DNA of 17,674 bases from Nitrospinota bacterium (GTDB lineage: Bacteria > Nitrospinota > Nitrospinia > UBA9942): positions 1 to 17,674 of the forward strand of contig JACRGN010000231.1 in assembly GCA_016234205.1 (NCBI GenBank). Direction: 5' to 3'. Below the pieces are notes generated by a model. It worked only from the letters and a program-made list of their open reading frames with translations. It had not been told where the DNA came from and made no database searches. Positions 1 to 7,750 of the stretch are shown in pieces. Position 1 is the stretch's first letter, and each line of letters starts with the position of its first letter. Position numbers and translations under genes: made by a program.

Positions 1-2
1 CA

Positions 3-83
3 GAGATTCGATTCTGGCACAAAGGTAAACTGGTTGGAACTCAAAAAATCAAAAGCAAAGACCTGAAAAGGGTGCATCTTTGA
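3..83 (+). CDS. C-terminal end of a possible DDE-type transposase (partial)
   Basis: An open frame runs in from the left edge and stops with TGA at 81-83. The 26 visible residues include EIRFWHKGKLVGTQ and end in KDLKRVHL. A basic beta-strand pattern of the type 'vevrf..gklvg' followed by a short charged tail is common at the C-terminus of IS481/Mu-like DDE transposases. That family assignment comes from recalled pattern similarity, not from a catalytic motif, because the DDE residues would lie outside the window. A pair of 19-nt direct repeats lies just downstream at 94-134, which fits an insertion-sequence end. It could instead be the tail of some unrelated basic protein. Confidence 0.35.
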   Translation, partial: EIRFWHKGKLVGTQKIKSKDLKRVHL

Positions 84-93
84 CTTCTTATAG

Positions 94-134
94 AGTCCGG
101 TTTTAATTTTTAAATAGTCCGATTTTAATTTTTA
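94..134. repeat. Tandem 19-nt direct repeats, possible IS end
   Basis: Two copies of a unit starting agtccggttttaattttt occupy 94-112 and 116-134. They differ at one base and are separated by 3 bp. They follow directly after the stop of the possible transposase tail. Repeated transposase-binding sites at an element end would look like this, but no terminal inverted repeat partner is visible in the window. Confidence 0.45.
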
Positions 135-175
135 GCTAACAGGATTTTTTGTTGTATAGGAAATTATATAAGCAT

Positions 176-248
176 TTAGACAGGATTACCATGATAAATA
201 AGATGAATTAAAAGCAATGTTTTTTAACATCCTGTATATCCTGTCTAA
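176..248. repeat. Imperfect palindrome (acaggat words)
   Basis: The arm at 176-195 (ttagacaggat...) pairs with 229-248 (...atcctgtctaa) at 16 of 20 positions across a 33-nt AT-rich loop. It is the first of the word-type palindromes that occupy most intergenic gaps here. Confidence 0.65.
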
Positions 249-345
249 TTTAGGGCTTTTGTTCTCTTTCTCTGTGTCTCTGTGGTTTCATCAGGTTTTT
301 GTTCTTGATTTATCTGATTTTACAGTGCTTTTGTGAAATAATAAG

Positions 346-373
346 TTGACAGTAAACAAAGAAAAATTATATC
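346..373 (+). promoter_or_regulatory. Sigma-70-type promoter for the malic enzyme gene
   Basis: A perfect -35 (TTGACA, 346-351) is followed after 16 bp by TATATC at 368-373. The start site would fall around 380, giving a leader of only about 12 nt before the ATG at 392. That would explain why no Shine-Dalgarno is visible. Confidence 0.55.
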
Positions 374-391
374 CTTTGCATCGTATCCAAT

Positions 392-2902
392 ATGTCTATA
401 AATGATTCGCTTGAATACCGCCGCAGACACAGGGGTGTTATTGGGATTGACTGCAAGATACCCATAAAGGATGAATCTGTCCTGAGCCTTATTTATACCC
501 CCGGAGTTGCCGAGCCGTCACTTAAGATTGCAGAAAATCCTGTTAATGCATTTGAGTATACCTGCCGAGGCAATACTATTGCCATTGTTACAGATGGCTC
601 AAGGGTTTTGGGATTAGGCAATCTCGGGGCAAGGGCTGCAATGCCTGTAATAGAGGGGAAGTCTGTAATATTTAAGACCTTTGGAGGGGTTGATGCAATT
701 CCCATATGTCTTGAGACACAGGATACAGAGGAAATCATCAGGGTAGTTACTGCAATTTCACCGACATTTGGTGCAATATGTCTTGAGGATATTGCGGCGC
801 CAAAATGTTTTACAATCCAGCATCATCTGAGAGAGGCATTAAGAATCTGTGTCTTTCATAATGACCAGCATGCAGCAGCCATAGAGATTTATGCAGGCTT
901 AATAAATGCCTCAAAACTCGTTGAAAAGGACATTAAAAAATTAAAGATTGTTATATGTGGTGCGGGGGCGGCAGGTATTGCCACTGCAAATATATTATTA
1001 AGGGCAGGGATGAGGGATATTACACTATGTGATACCAACGGCATCATCCATAAGAGAAGATTGATAGGGATGAACTGGGCAAAACTTGCAATTGCAAGGA
1101 AGACGAATCTAAGTGACAAAAAAGGGGATTTAACAGATGCTATAAAAAATGCGGATGTATTTATTGGGTTATCCAGAGGGGATATATTTACTGCAGAGAT
1201 GGTCAGTGCTATGGCAAAAGACCCCATTGTATTTGCCCTATCAGTTCCTGAGCCTGAGATACTCCCTTCAGAGGCAATAAAGGGAGGGGCTAAGATAGTT
1301 GCTACGGGGAGGAGCGATTTTCATAATGGGATAAATATAGCCCTTGTGTATCCGGGGTTCTTCCGTGGTATCCTTGATTCTGCTGCCAGAAATGTGAACT
1401 TTCCCATGATTGAATCTGCAGCAAAAAGGCTTGCAAGCCTCGTCCCTCCGTCTGACCTGAATCCAAAGTTTATAATGCCTAAGGTATTTGATTTTCAGGT
1501 TGCACCTGCAATTGCAGAGGCAGTTGCCGAAGCGGCAGTTAAGACAGGTGAGGCTGCCATAAATGTTGACCCAAAAAAGGTGAGGGAGAGACTTGAGAGT
1601 TTCATCTATGAGGGTCATTTCCCTCTCCCTCCTGAAAATAATCATGAACAGAGTCTAACCCTTGAGGAGAGGTCTTTAAGGATTCATGAGAGGCATAAGG
1701 GTGTAATAGAGGTAAGGAGTAAGATTCCTATCAGGGATAAAAATATCTTGAGCTCATTATATCTCCCCCCGGCTGCTGCAATACCGCCTAAGGAAATCGC
1801 AAGCGACCCTGCAAAAATTTATGAATATACATGCAAGGGTAATCTGGTGGCAGTGGTCAGTGACGGGAGTGCTGTCCTTGGACTCGGTAATATCGGTCCA
1901 TGGGCAGCCCTTCCTGTAATGGAGGGGAAATGTGCCCTCTTCCATACCCTCGCAGGTGTGGAGGCATTTCCATTATGTATTTCTACACAGACTACTGATG
2001 AGATTGTTGAGGTTGTAAAGAATATATCTCCTGCTATTGGGGGTGTTAATCTTGAAGACATTTCGGCACCGAGATGTTTTATAATAGAAGAGAGGTTGAA
2101 GAAGGAGATTGATATACCTGTATTCCATGATGACCAGCATGGGACTGCAGTGGTTGTATTGGCGGGTTTAATAAATGCCTTAAAGCTTACAGGAAGGGAG
2201 ATTAATAATATAAAAATGGTTGTAAATGGTGCAGGTGCTGCTGCAACAGCAGTAACAAAGTTACTCATCTCTTGTGGCGTAAATGATATTGTCATGTTAG
2301 ATACTCATGGTATTATTTATAAGGGCAGGGGAATAGGGATGAACTGGAAGAAGGAAGAAATGGCGGGAATAACAAATCCCGAAAATATTAAAGGTGGACT
2401 GTCAGATGCAATAAAAGGGAGGGATGTATTTATAGGGGTTTCTGTGGGAGGGGTTTTAAAAAAGGAAATGATAAAGGAGATGGCAGGAGAGCCGATTGTA
2501 TTTGCACTCGCAAATCCAATACCTGAGATTATGCCGACTGAAGCAATTGAGGCTGGTGCGAGGATAGTTGCAACAGGAAGGTCAGATTTTCCAAATCAGG
2601 TAAATAACTCACTTGCATTTCCGGGGATATTCAGGGGTGCATTGGATGTCAGGGCAAGGGAAATAAATGAGGCGATGAAGCTCGCTGCCGCCCATGCACT
2701 ATCAGACGCTGTTTTAGAGGATAGGCTTAAAACCGATTATATAATCCCGAAGGGGCTTGATTATCGTGTCCCGCCGTTGGTTGCATCTGCTGTGGCAAAG
2801 GCGGCTATTAAAAGCGGTGTCGCAAGGGTTAATATAGATCCTCAAAAGATTGCCGAGGTTACAAAGAACTTTATATATGAAGGGGAATTGGGTATAATTT
2901 GA
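392..2902 (+). CDS. Tandem-fused double malic enzyme (836 aa)
   Basis: Malic enzymes oxidatively decarboxylate malate to pyruvate with NAD(P) and a divalent metal. This protein contains two whole copies of the small bacterial form, residues 1 to about 410 and 425 to 836, alignable end to end and joined by a short Pro/Asn-rich linker. Copy 1 keeps the YTPGVAEP loop (Tyr35) and Lys90. It has HNDQHAAA where HDDQHGTA is usual (Asn157), Val285 where the substrate Asn of the FALANP motif sits, and Ile316 where the second Asn of the VNN motif sits. Copy 2 has intact metal ligands (Glu555, Asp556, Asp581), Asn708 and Asn738/739. Its TPGVAE loop has become LPPAAAI, although Tyr457 and Lys513 remain. 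Both copies keep a Rossmann glycine motif (GAGAAG 190-195, GAGAAA 613-618). Usual single enzymes are about 400 aa. The ATG at 392 gives the standard N-terminus. The double copy is certain; how its active sites are divided is inference. I found no phosphotransacetylase domain, so this is not the MaeB-PTA fusion. Confidence 0.94.
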   Translation: MSINDSLEYRRRHRGVIGIDCKIPIKDESVLSLIYTPGVAEPSLKIAENPVNAFEYTCRGNTIAIVTDGSRVLGLGNLGARAAMPVIEGKSVIFKTFGGVDAIPICLETQDTEEIIRVVTAISPTFGAICLEDIAAPKCFTIQHHLREALRICVFHNDQHAAAIEIYAGLINASKLVEKDIKKLKIVICGAGAAGIATANILLRAGMRDITLCDTNGIIHKRRLIGMNWAKLAIARKTNLSDKKGDLTDAIKNADVFIGLSRGDIFTAEMVSAMAKDPIVFALSVPEPEILPSEAIKGGAKIVATGRSDFHNGINIALVYPGFFRGILDSAARNVNFPMIESAAKRLASLVPPSDLNPKFIMPKVFDFQVAPAIAEAVAEAAVKTGEAAINVDPKKVRERLESFIYEGHFPLPPENNHEQSLTLEERSLRIHERHKGVIEVRSKIPIRDKNILSSLYLPPAAAIPPKEIASDPAKIYEYTCKGNLVAVVSDGSAVLGLGNIGPWAALPVMEGKCALFHTLAGVEAFPLCISTQTTDEIVEVVKNISPAIGGVNLEDISAPRCFIIEERLKKEIDIPVFHDDQHGTAVVVLAGLINALKLTGREINNIKMVVNGAGAAATAVTKLLISCGVNDIVMLDTHGIIYKGRGIGMNWKKEEMAGITNPENIKGGLSDAIKGRDVFIGVSVGGVLKKEMIKEMAGEPIVFALANPIPEIMPTEAIEAGARIVATGRSDFPNQVNNSLAFPGIFRGALDVRAREINEAMKLAAAHALSDAVLEDRLKTDYIIPKGLDYRVPPLVASAVAKAAIKSGVARVNIDPQKIAEVTKNFIYEGELGII

Positions 2903-2910
2903 AGAAAGGA

Positions 2911-2965
2911 TTAGGTTGAGGCTAAGGTTAAGAAAATTCTCAACCTAAACCTTGACCTTAACCTT
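2911..2965. repeat. Imperfect hairpin (aaggtt words) between malic enzyme and galT
   Basis: The arm at 2911-2932 pairs imperfectly with 2939-2965 (16 of 22 positions in the best register). The same word family forms a better hairpin upstream of tolQ at 14919-14977. Its right arm runs into an in-frame TTG upstream of the galT ATG. Confidence 0.6.
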
Positions 2966-2975
2966 GTTATTTTAT

Positions 2976-3956
2976 ATGGAACTTAGACAGGATATAACAA
3001 CAAGAAGCTGGATATTAACAGGCGAAAGAGAAGGGAAGAGAGGTGCGGATGATGGAAGATGTCCATTCTGCAGAGGGAATGAAGACCTGACTCCAAAGAC
3101 AATCACGGCATTTTATAATCAATACGGTGAGTGGAGTGTAAGGGTTTTTTCTGATAAATCTCCTGTATTTCAAATAGAGGGGAATCTGGACAGGCAGGCT
3201 GAGGGGATGTTTGATAAGATGCACAATATAGGTGCCCATGAGTTGATTGTGGAGAGTCCAAAGCACGGCATTAGTCTGTCATCCCTTTCTGAAAATGAGA
3301 TAGCGGATGTGCTGCGGATGTATAGTGCGAGGGTTTCCGACCTGAAAAGGGATGCGAGATTTAAGTATATCCATATTTTTAAAAATCATGGAAGCCTGGC
3401 AAGCTCGGCAATAGACCACCTTCACTCTCATATCGTAGCTATTCCTGTAATTCCTGCAAGGGTGGAAAAGGAATTGAGATGGGCAAAGAAGCATTATGAT
3501 ATGAAGGGGAGGTGTCTTTACTGCGATATAATCTATCAGGAGTCAAAGCAGAAGATACGGACAGTTTTTGAGAATAAAGATTTTGTTGCGTTCTGCCCCT
3601 TTGCCTCCAGATTCTCCTATGAGGTGTGGATTTTACCGAGGATTCATAGTCATTCTTTTGAAAATAACTTAACTGATGGAAATATTGCTAACTCCTTTGC
3701 AGAGGCTATAAAGGCTATCCTGTCAAAGATAGAAAAAATTACGACATCATACCATATAGTATTTCACATCTCACCTAATGAGGCTTCGTTCCGCACCTTA
3801 AGAGGTGACACCGGGACACTATCAGAGGATTTTCACTGGCATATTGAAATCCTTCCGAGATTGGAACGTGCAGGCAGGCTTCAGAGTGAGGAGGAGTTTT
3901 ACATAAACACAGTATCGCCAGAGGATGCGGCAAAGGTGTTGAGGGAAGCTATTTAA
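2976..3956 (+). CDS. galT: GalT-type (HIT superfamily) nucleotidyltransferase
   Basis: This 326-aa protein fits the galactose-1-phosphate uridylyltransferase / ADP-sugar phosphorylase family, which moves nucleotidyl groups between sugar phosphates through a uridylyl- or adenylyl-histidine. Visible landmarks are a zinc-type CPFC at 29-32, the HELIVESPKH strand at 88-97, the active-site segment HLHSHI at 148-153, a second CxxC at 180-183, and the C-terminal HWHIEILPRL at 287-296. The family consensus is HPHGQ or HPHSQ; here Pro is Leu and Gln is His, so the site reads HxHxH as in HIT hydrolases. The specific substrate is therefore uncertain. I chose the ATG at 2976; the frame extends to a TTG at 2952, but that stretch is palindrome sequence. 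No Shine-Dalgarno is visible. Its stop overlaps the stop of the convergent kinase gene by 8 bp. It follows the malic enzyme on the same strand. Confidence 0.85.
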   Translation: MELRQDITTRSWILTGEREGKRGADDGRCPFCRGNEDLTPKTITAFYNQYGEWSVRVFSDKSPVFQIEGNLDRQAEGMFDKMHNIGAHELIVESPKHGISLSSLSENEIADVLRMYSARVSDLKRDARFKYIHIFKNHGSLASSAIDHLHSHIVAIPVIPARVEKELRWAKKHYDMKGRCLYCDIIYQESKQKIRTVFENKDFVAFCPFASRFSYEVWILPRIHSHSFENNLTDGNIANSFAEAIKAILSKIEKITTSYHIVFHISPNEASFRTLRGDTGTLSEDFHWHIEILPRLERAGRLQSEEEFYINTVSPEDAAKVLREAI

Positions 3957-5652
3957 GAAGACCGTAGGACTTCAGCAGATTTGTGATTAACTCCATGTAA
4001 AATTCAATATTCTCCGTGACAAAAAGGTAGAATCCTCCTACTGCAAGCAGGAGGAAAAAGAGGAGAACAGTCATTGCACTGATACGGCTTTTTTTCTTTG
4101 CTGTCTCAGGCTTTTGATCTGCCCCGAGAAGGATATCTATTTCATAAATAGCGCTGTCTATATTGGGATATTGTTTTGCTGTATCCCCCTCCATCATCCT
4201 CAATATAATCCTCTGGATTTTTCCCGGCAGCATGTCAAATAAATCATTCTGTTTAAGCTGGTTTCCCTTCCATACAGGAATTGAGCCTGTAATCATCTCA
4301 TAGAGGATGACGCCTATGGAATATATATCACCTCTCTCTGACTGACCAACCTTAGGATTGTGGTACCAGTTGTCTTCAGCTCCCACTTCTGAATAGTGTT
4401 CTTCAAGCCCAAAATCGGATACTTTAATATGACCGGCTTCATTGAACAGGATATTTGAGGGCCTGAGGTTTCCGTGAATTACCCTGTTTTTATGGGCAAA
4501 GGAGACACCATTGCCTATTTCTCTGCCTATCTTAAACGCCTCCTGCCATGTATATTTCCTTATGAGCCTTTCCTTAAGAGAGCCTTCGTTCATATATTCC
4601 ATTACCACAATGAATAGCTTTTCATCCCCGGAGACCCCATATACCTTTACTATATTATCGTGGCTTAGCTTTGAGAGAATCCTTGATTCTGTAAGCCCTT
4701 TGCCTCGTTTCCTGAATTTTTTGATAACCATCAGATGTCTGTCTTCCTTTCTTTCAAAAAGGTAGACCATGCCGTAGGTGGTCTCTCTGACAATGTCAAG
4801 GAGCGAAAACTTGTCCTCAAGCTTTGTTATGCCCTGAAATGCCTGCTCCCTCTTCTCTGTTTTTATATGGGCACCCTTGAGTATCTTTAAAAGCTCGTCT
4901 TTCAGCTCATCGGCTGATGAATAGCGGTCTTCCGGAGATTGCTCCAGGCATTTGAGGATTATATTCTCCAGCGGTTTTGGAAATTTCGGGTTTATCTCGG
5001 TAGGGAGCTTAAATCGTCCGAGTGGTTTTGCAGCTGTGAACATCTCATACATAATGACGCCGAGGGAATAGATGTCAGTGGAAGGGGTAACTTTTTCAGA
5101 GTCTGTCTTTTGTTCGGGCGACATATATGCCAGAGTTCCCATTAAGGCACCGTTAACAGTAAGATTACTGTCAACATTGCCTGTTCTAAGCTGTGCAATG
5201 CCGAAGTCCATGAGCATGCCGTTTCCTTCCCTGTCAACGATAATATTTGCAGGCTTTATGTCCCTGTGTATAACGCCGTTCTTATGGGCATAGGAGAGTC
5301 CTTTGCATACCTGAACCACAATATCAACCATCTTTTTTGAGTCAAGCTCTTTGTTTTTGATGATTGTCACAAAGTCTTTCCCCTCTATATAATCCATTAC
5401 GAAATAGTGCATATCGTCAATCATGCCGCGGTCTATGATATGAATAATATTTGGGTGGGTAAGACGGGCAATTATAAGGGCTTCCTGCTTGAATCTCTCC
5501 ACAATTTCCTTGTTTTCTGTCATTATTTTAGAGAGGACCTTTATAGCCACAGGACGGTTAAGAGAGGTCTGGATGCCTTTATACACAGTCGCCATTCCCC
5601 CGGCGCCGATTTTCCCCACTATTTCATAATCGCCAATTTTTTTAAATTCCAT
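3949..5652 (-). CDS. Ser/Thr protein kinase fused to a pseudokinase, C-terminal membrane anchor
   Basis: This 567-aa protein holds two Hanks-type kinase domains. Domain 1 (about 9-259) has every catalytic element: GAGGMATVY (16-24), VAIK (Lys38), HRDIKPAN (Asp131), MDFG (Asp149) and MSPE (177-180). Domain 2 (about 281-509) keeps a Lys in VIKK (about 310-311) and DFG (413-415). Its glycine loop is degenerate and its catalytic HRDLKPxN reads HGNLRPSN (393-400), so Asp is replaced by Asn395; it is predicted to be inactive or nearly so. A single hydrophobic helix (about 526-544) after a basic stretch (519-523) leaves both kinase domains in the cytoplasm and only about 20 residues beyond the membrane. 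PASTA or other sensor repeats are absent, so the pseudokinase may be the regulatory part. It is the last gene of the minus-strand FHA/cyclase cluster, whose FHA domains are plausible readers of its phosphothreonines. Confidence 0.95.
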   Translation of the reverse strand: MEFKKIGDYEIVGKIGAGGMATVYKGIQTSLNRPVAIKVLSKIMTENKEIVERFKQEALIIARLTHPNIIHIIDRGMIDDMHYFVMDYIEGKDFVTIIKNKELDSKKMVDIVVQVCKGLSYAHKNGVIHRDIKPANIIVDREGNGMLMDFGIAQLRTGNVDSNLTVNGALMGTLAYMSPEQKTDSEKVTPSTDIYSLGVIMYEMFTAAKPLGRFKLPTEINPKFPKPLENIILKCLEQSPEDRYSSADELKDELLKILKGAHIKTEKREQAFQGITKLEDKFSLLDIVRETTYGMVYLFERKEDRHLMVIKKFRKRGKGLTESRILSKLSHDNIVKVYGVSGDEKLFIVVMEYMNEGSLKERLIRKYTWQEAFKIGREIGNGVSFAHKNRVIHGNLRPSNILFNEAGHIKVSDFGLEEHYSEVGAEDNWYHNPKVGQSERGDIYSIGVILYEMITGSIPVWKGNQLKQNDLFDMLPGKIQRIILRMMEGDTAKQYPNIDSAIYEIDILLGADQKPETAKKKSRISAMTVLLFFLLLAVGGFYLFVTENIEFYMELITNLLKSYGLLK

Positions 5653-5663
5653 GGATAAAAATA

Positions 5664-5771
5664 ATAGAACGCAGAATTTTATAAGTATTAGTTTTTAGTG
5701 TCAGTGTCAGTGAAGGAAATTGTTACTAACACTAATCACTGACACTAACACTGCTATTATCTGCGTTCCAT
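5664..5771. repeat. Nested palindrome (gaacgcag outside, agtgtc inside)
   Basis: The inner arms 5697-5712 and 5737-5752 (agtgtcagtgtcagtg) match at 15 of 16 positions. Outer arms of the gaacgcag word lie near 5664-5674 and 5761-5771. The outer word is the one that builds the larger elements at 7626-7736 and 8372-8466. It fills the gap between the kinase and double-FHA genes. Confidence 0.7.
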
Positions 5772-5818
5772 TCATTTTTTTATTTCCGACTTGTTTGGGT
5801 TGGAAAATGATGAAAAAA

Positions 5819-6526
5819 TCAATCTAATTTAAATTCTATCCTATAATTTCTTATTTCAATAATATCATTGTGGCTCAGTTTGAGATTTTTCCCTGCATGA
5901 CTTCCGTTAACCGTTACATTTATCCATCCACCATATCCGCTGATGTAAAATGAATCGTCTTCTTTTCTTATTGTTACAGCCATAGGAGGGACCAAAAAGC
6001 CTTTTAAGACCACATCTGCTGTATGCGATTTTCCAATAACAACTACATCCTTTTTAATTGTATATTCCTCCTGACTGTCAGATTTAATGATAATAAGTTT
6101 TGCCTGTTTCTCCTGTGCTCCAGTCCCTCCTGTCTCATGCTTTTGTTTTGCAAGGAGATCTTTCTGCTGTTTTGTATCAAGTATCATGGTAACATCGCCA
6201 AAATCGGCGAAGAGCGGCTTTGCCGTAGGGGGGTGTTCTTTCTCAGATTTGTAAATTATGGTATGTTTTCCAATAGTAATTTTATCGCCATCCGTTAGCT
6301 CAGTACACTTTATTTTTTTCTCATTTACGAATGTTCCATTTGTGCTGTCGTGGTCAGTAAGCATATGTCTTCCATCCTTCATTTTAATTGAAGCATGGTG
6401 CTTGGATACAGCAGGATTATCAATAACAATATTATTACCCCGAAGTCTGCCGATTTTTATGACCTCTGATGTGACAGGATACTCCTTCAACACCTTATCC
6501 TTGAATTTCAAGATTAAATTAGCCAT
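5819..6526 (-). CDS. Double FHA-domain protein
   Basis: This 235-aa soluble protein has no signal peptide. FHA 1 (about 24-93) carries the phosphothreonine-binding set: GR at 26-27, SKHH at 41-44 and STNGTFVNE at 61-69. The second FHA-like region (about 142-234) keeps the strand pattern (GKSHTADVVL, 165-174) but lacks the Ser-x-x-His and Asn-Gly signatures, so it probably does not bind phosphothreonine in the usual way. The linker contains FGDVTMILDT (109-118), and Thr113 is a candidate kinase target. That phosphorylation is inference. The gene sits between the cyclase/FHA and kinase genes on the same strand, which suggests it relays or scaffolds kinase output. The ATG at 6526 begins directly after AT-rich sequence, with a TATAAT only a few bases upstream and no Shine-Dalgarno. 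Confidence 0.92.
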   Translation of the reverse strand: MANLILKFKDKVLKEYPVTSEVIKIGRLRGNNIVIDNPAVSKHHASIKMKDGRHMLTDHDSTNGTFVNEKKIKCTELTDGDKITIGKHTIIYKSEKEHPPTAKPLFADFGDVTMILDTKQQKDLLAKQKHETGGTGAQEKQAKLIIIKSDSQEEYTIKKDVVVIGKSHTADVVLKGFLVPPMAVTIRKEDDSFYISGYGGWINVTVNGSHAGKNLKLSHNDIIEIRNYRIEFKLD

Positions 6527-6543
6527 TTTTTATTATAAAAACC

Positions 6544-6639
6544 ATTAAGGAGAAAAGGAGAACTGAGAGAAATGGAGAAAGGAAAAGTTTTTTTAAAAAT
6601 ATTTCCCCCTTTTCCCTAATTTCCCCATTTCTCCTTAAT
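6544..6639. repeat. Imperfect palindrome (purine-rich aggagaaatgg words)
   Basis: The purine-rich arm at 6544-6586 pairs with the pyrimidine-rich arm at 6610-6639, with a bulge in the left arm. It is the same family as the element at 10465-10570. It lies between the cyclase and double-FHA genes. Confidence 0.65.
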
Positions 6640-6704
6640 CTTTTTCTTTTGTTCTGCTGTGATTATAAGCCCAATAAAAAATCTCTGTCAAGCAAATGTT
6701 AAAC

Positions 6705-7607
6705 TTATCTACAGGAGATGGAGAAATAAACAGCTTCGGGGGTATCCGGCATTACAGCTTTACCTAAACCAATTATGCCGTCTCCATCTAAAGCAAACTC
6801 CTCACGGTGGACAAAGATTTTCTTGCCATCTTTCAATAGCACATAGGTGCCGTTGATGCTGAGGTCTATCAGGATGAACCGCCCACGGCGATATTCTATT
6901 CTGACATGGATGCGCGAGACCATGGTATCAGGCACACTGATGGTATTATGGTCGCTTCGCCCAATGGTGATAGAAGGGAGATTTTTTCCCACTTCCGCTT
7001 CCTTATCATGGAAGCTGATCTTTAAGGTGGCCTCTGGATTGCCTCCTTTACCTTCGATTTGCCGCCCTATGCTGCTCATAATGGTCAGATCTTTCTCCTC
7101 TCCCCATGTCAATTCAAAAAGCTCTACAGGCTTGTGTTTTCCTTTGACTGTAGTGGTTATAATGAAGCGGCTTTTTGACCTCAGAGGTTCGGACATAAGC
7201 ATAACAGATTCGCTGGTCGTCAATATCTGTTCTGCCTTTGCCTGAGAGACAATACGAGCAGCGAGGTTTACGGCATCACCGAAGACATCACCGCTTTCTT
7301 CAATGACATTCCCAAAGTTGAATCCTACCCTGATGCTGATTTTGTTGCCGGACGATCGGGAAGTAGAGACCTCTTCCTGCATCCGTATTGCAGCTTTTCC
7401 AGCTATATTTGCAGAAGGGAAAATAGACATCAGTTCATCGCCAATGGTTTTTATTACTCTGCCATGGAACTCCTTGACTATTTTTTCCATGAGGTTTATA
7501 TAGTGGGAAGTTACTTCGCGTGCCTTCTCACTACCCAGAGACTCGTAAAGATGAGTACTGCCACTGATATCAGCGAATAGAATGGCAAGGTTGTTGGTTT
7601 TTTCCAT
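6705..7607 (-). CDS. Class III adenylate cyclase with C-terminal FHA domain
   Basis: This 300-aa cytoplasmic protein has a cyclase catalytic domain at about 5-165 and an FHA domain at about 196-290. All class III catalytic positions are present: metal Asp13 (FADIS) and Asp57 (KTIGDE), adenine-selecting Lys53 and Asp107 (GDVFGDAVN), and transition-state Asn114 and Arg118. It should therefore make cAMP from ATP. The FHA domain keeps GRS (216-218), SRIH (231-234) and SINGT (250-254), so it can be expected to bind phosphothreonine. Domain order suggests cyclase activity is steered by a phosphorylated partner, possibly the neighbouring kinase or the double-FHA protein; this is inference from context. 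I chose the ATG at 7607. The frame continues to 7640, but those 11 codons are written by the adjacent palindrome. There are no membrane segments. Confidence 0.94.
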   Translation of the reverse strand: MEKTNNLAILFADISGSTHLYESLGSEKAREVTSHYINLMEKIVKEFHGRVIKTIGDELMSIFPSANIAGKAAIRMQEEVSTSRSSGNKISIRVGFNFGNVIEESGDVFGDAVNLAARIVSQAKAEQILTTSESVMLMSEPLRSKSRFIITTTVKGKHKPVELFELTWGEEKDLTIMSSIGRQIEGKGGNPEATLKISFHDKEAEVGKNLPSITIGRSDHNTISVPDTMVSRIHVRIEYRRGRFILIDLSINGTYVLLKDGKKIFVHREEFALDGDGIIGLGKAVMPDTPEAVYFSISCR

Positions 7608-7625
7608 GGTAAACAAAAAACCAGA

Positions 7626-7736
7626 ATAGAACGCAGACAAACGCAGAAACTACGGATTATCGCAGATTAAAGAATTTATATTCAAATCTTCTTTTTATCG
7701 GCGTAAGTCTTTTTTCTGCGTTCATCTGCGTTCTAT
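7626..7736. repeat. Palindromic element, gaacgcag family, copy 1
   Basis: The arms 7626-7649 and 7713-7736 (atagaacgcag...) match at 22 of 24 positions. The interior (ctacggattatcgcagatt, then a cttctttttatc-type stretch) resembles the interior of the element at 8372-8466, so the two are diverged copies of one roughly 100-bp unit. The left end supplies an in-frame upstream start for the cyclase frame. Confidence 0.75.
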
Positions 7737-7750
7737 AGGTTTTGTATTTT

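Larger units (their letters stand above)
84..391. other. Gene-free stretch before the malic enzyme
   Basis: This 308-bp stretch holds no credible gene. It contains the 19-nt direct repeats, an acaggat-word palindrome at 176-248, a single ctctgtgtctctgtggtttc word near 268-287 that recurs in altered form inside the last gene of the window, and a promoter at 346-373. Confidence 0.6.

Noticed and set aside
1268..1645. Antisense open frames inside the malic enzyme and other large genes
   Set aside because: They are shadows of strongly recognised coding frames, with low-complexity translations and no start context.
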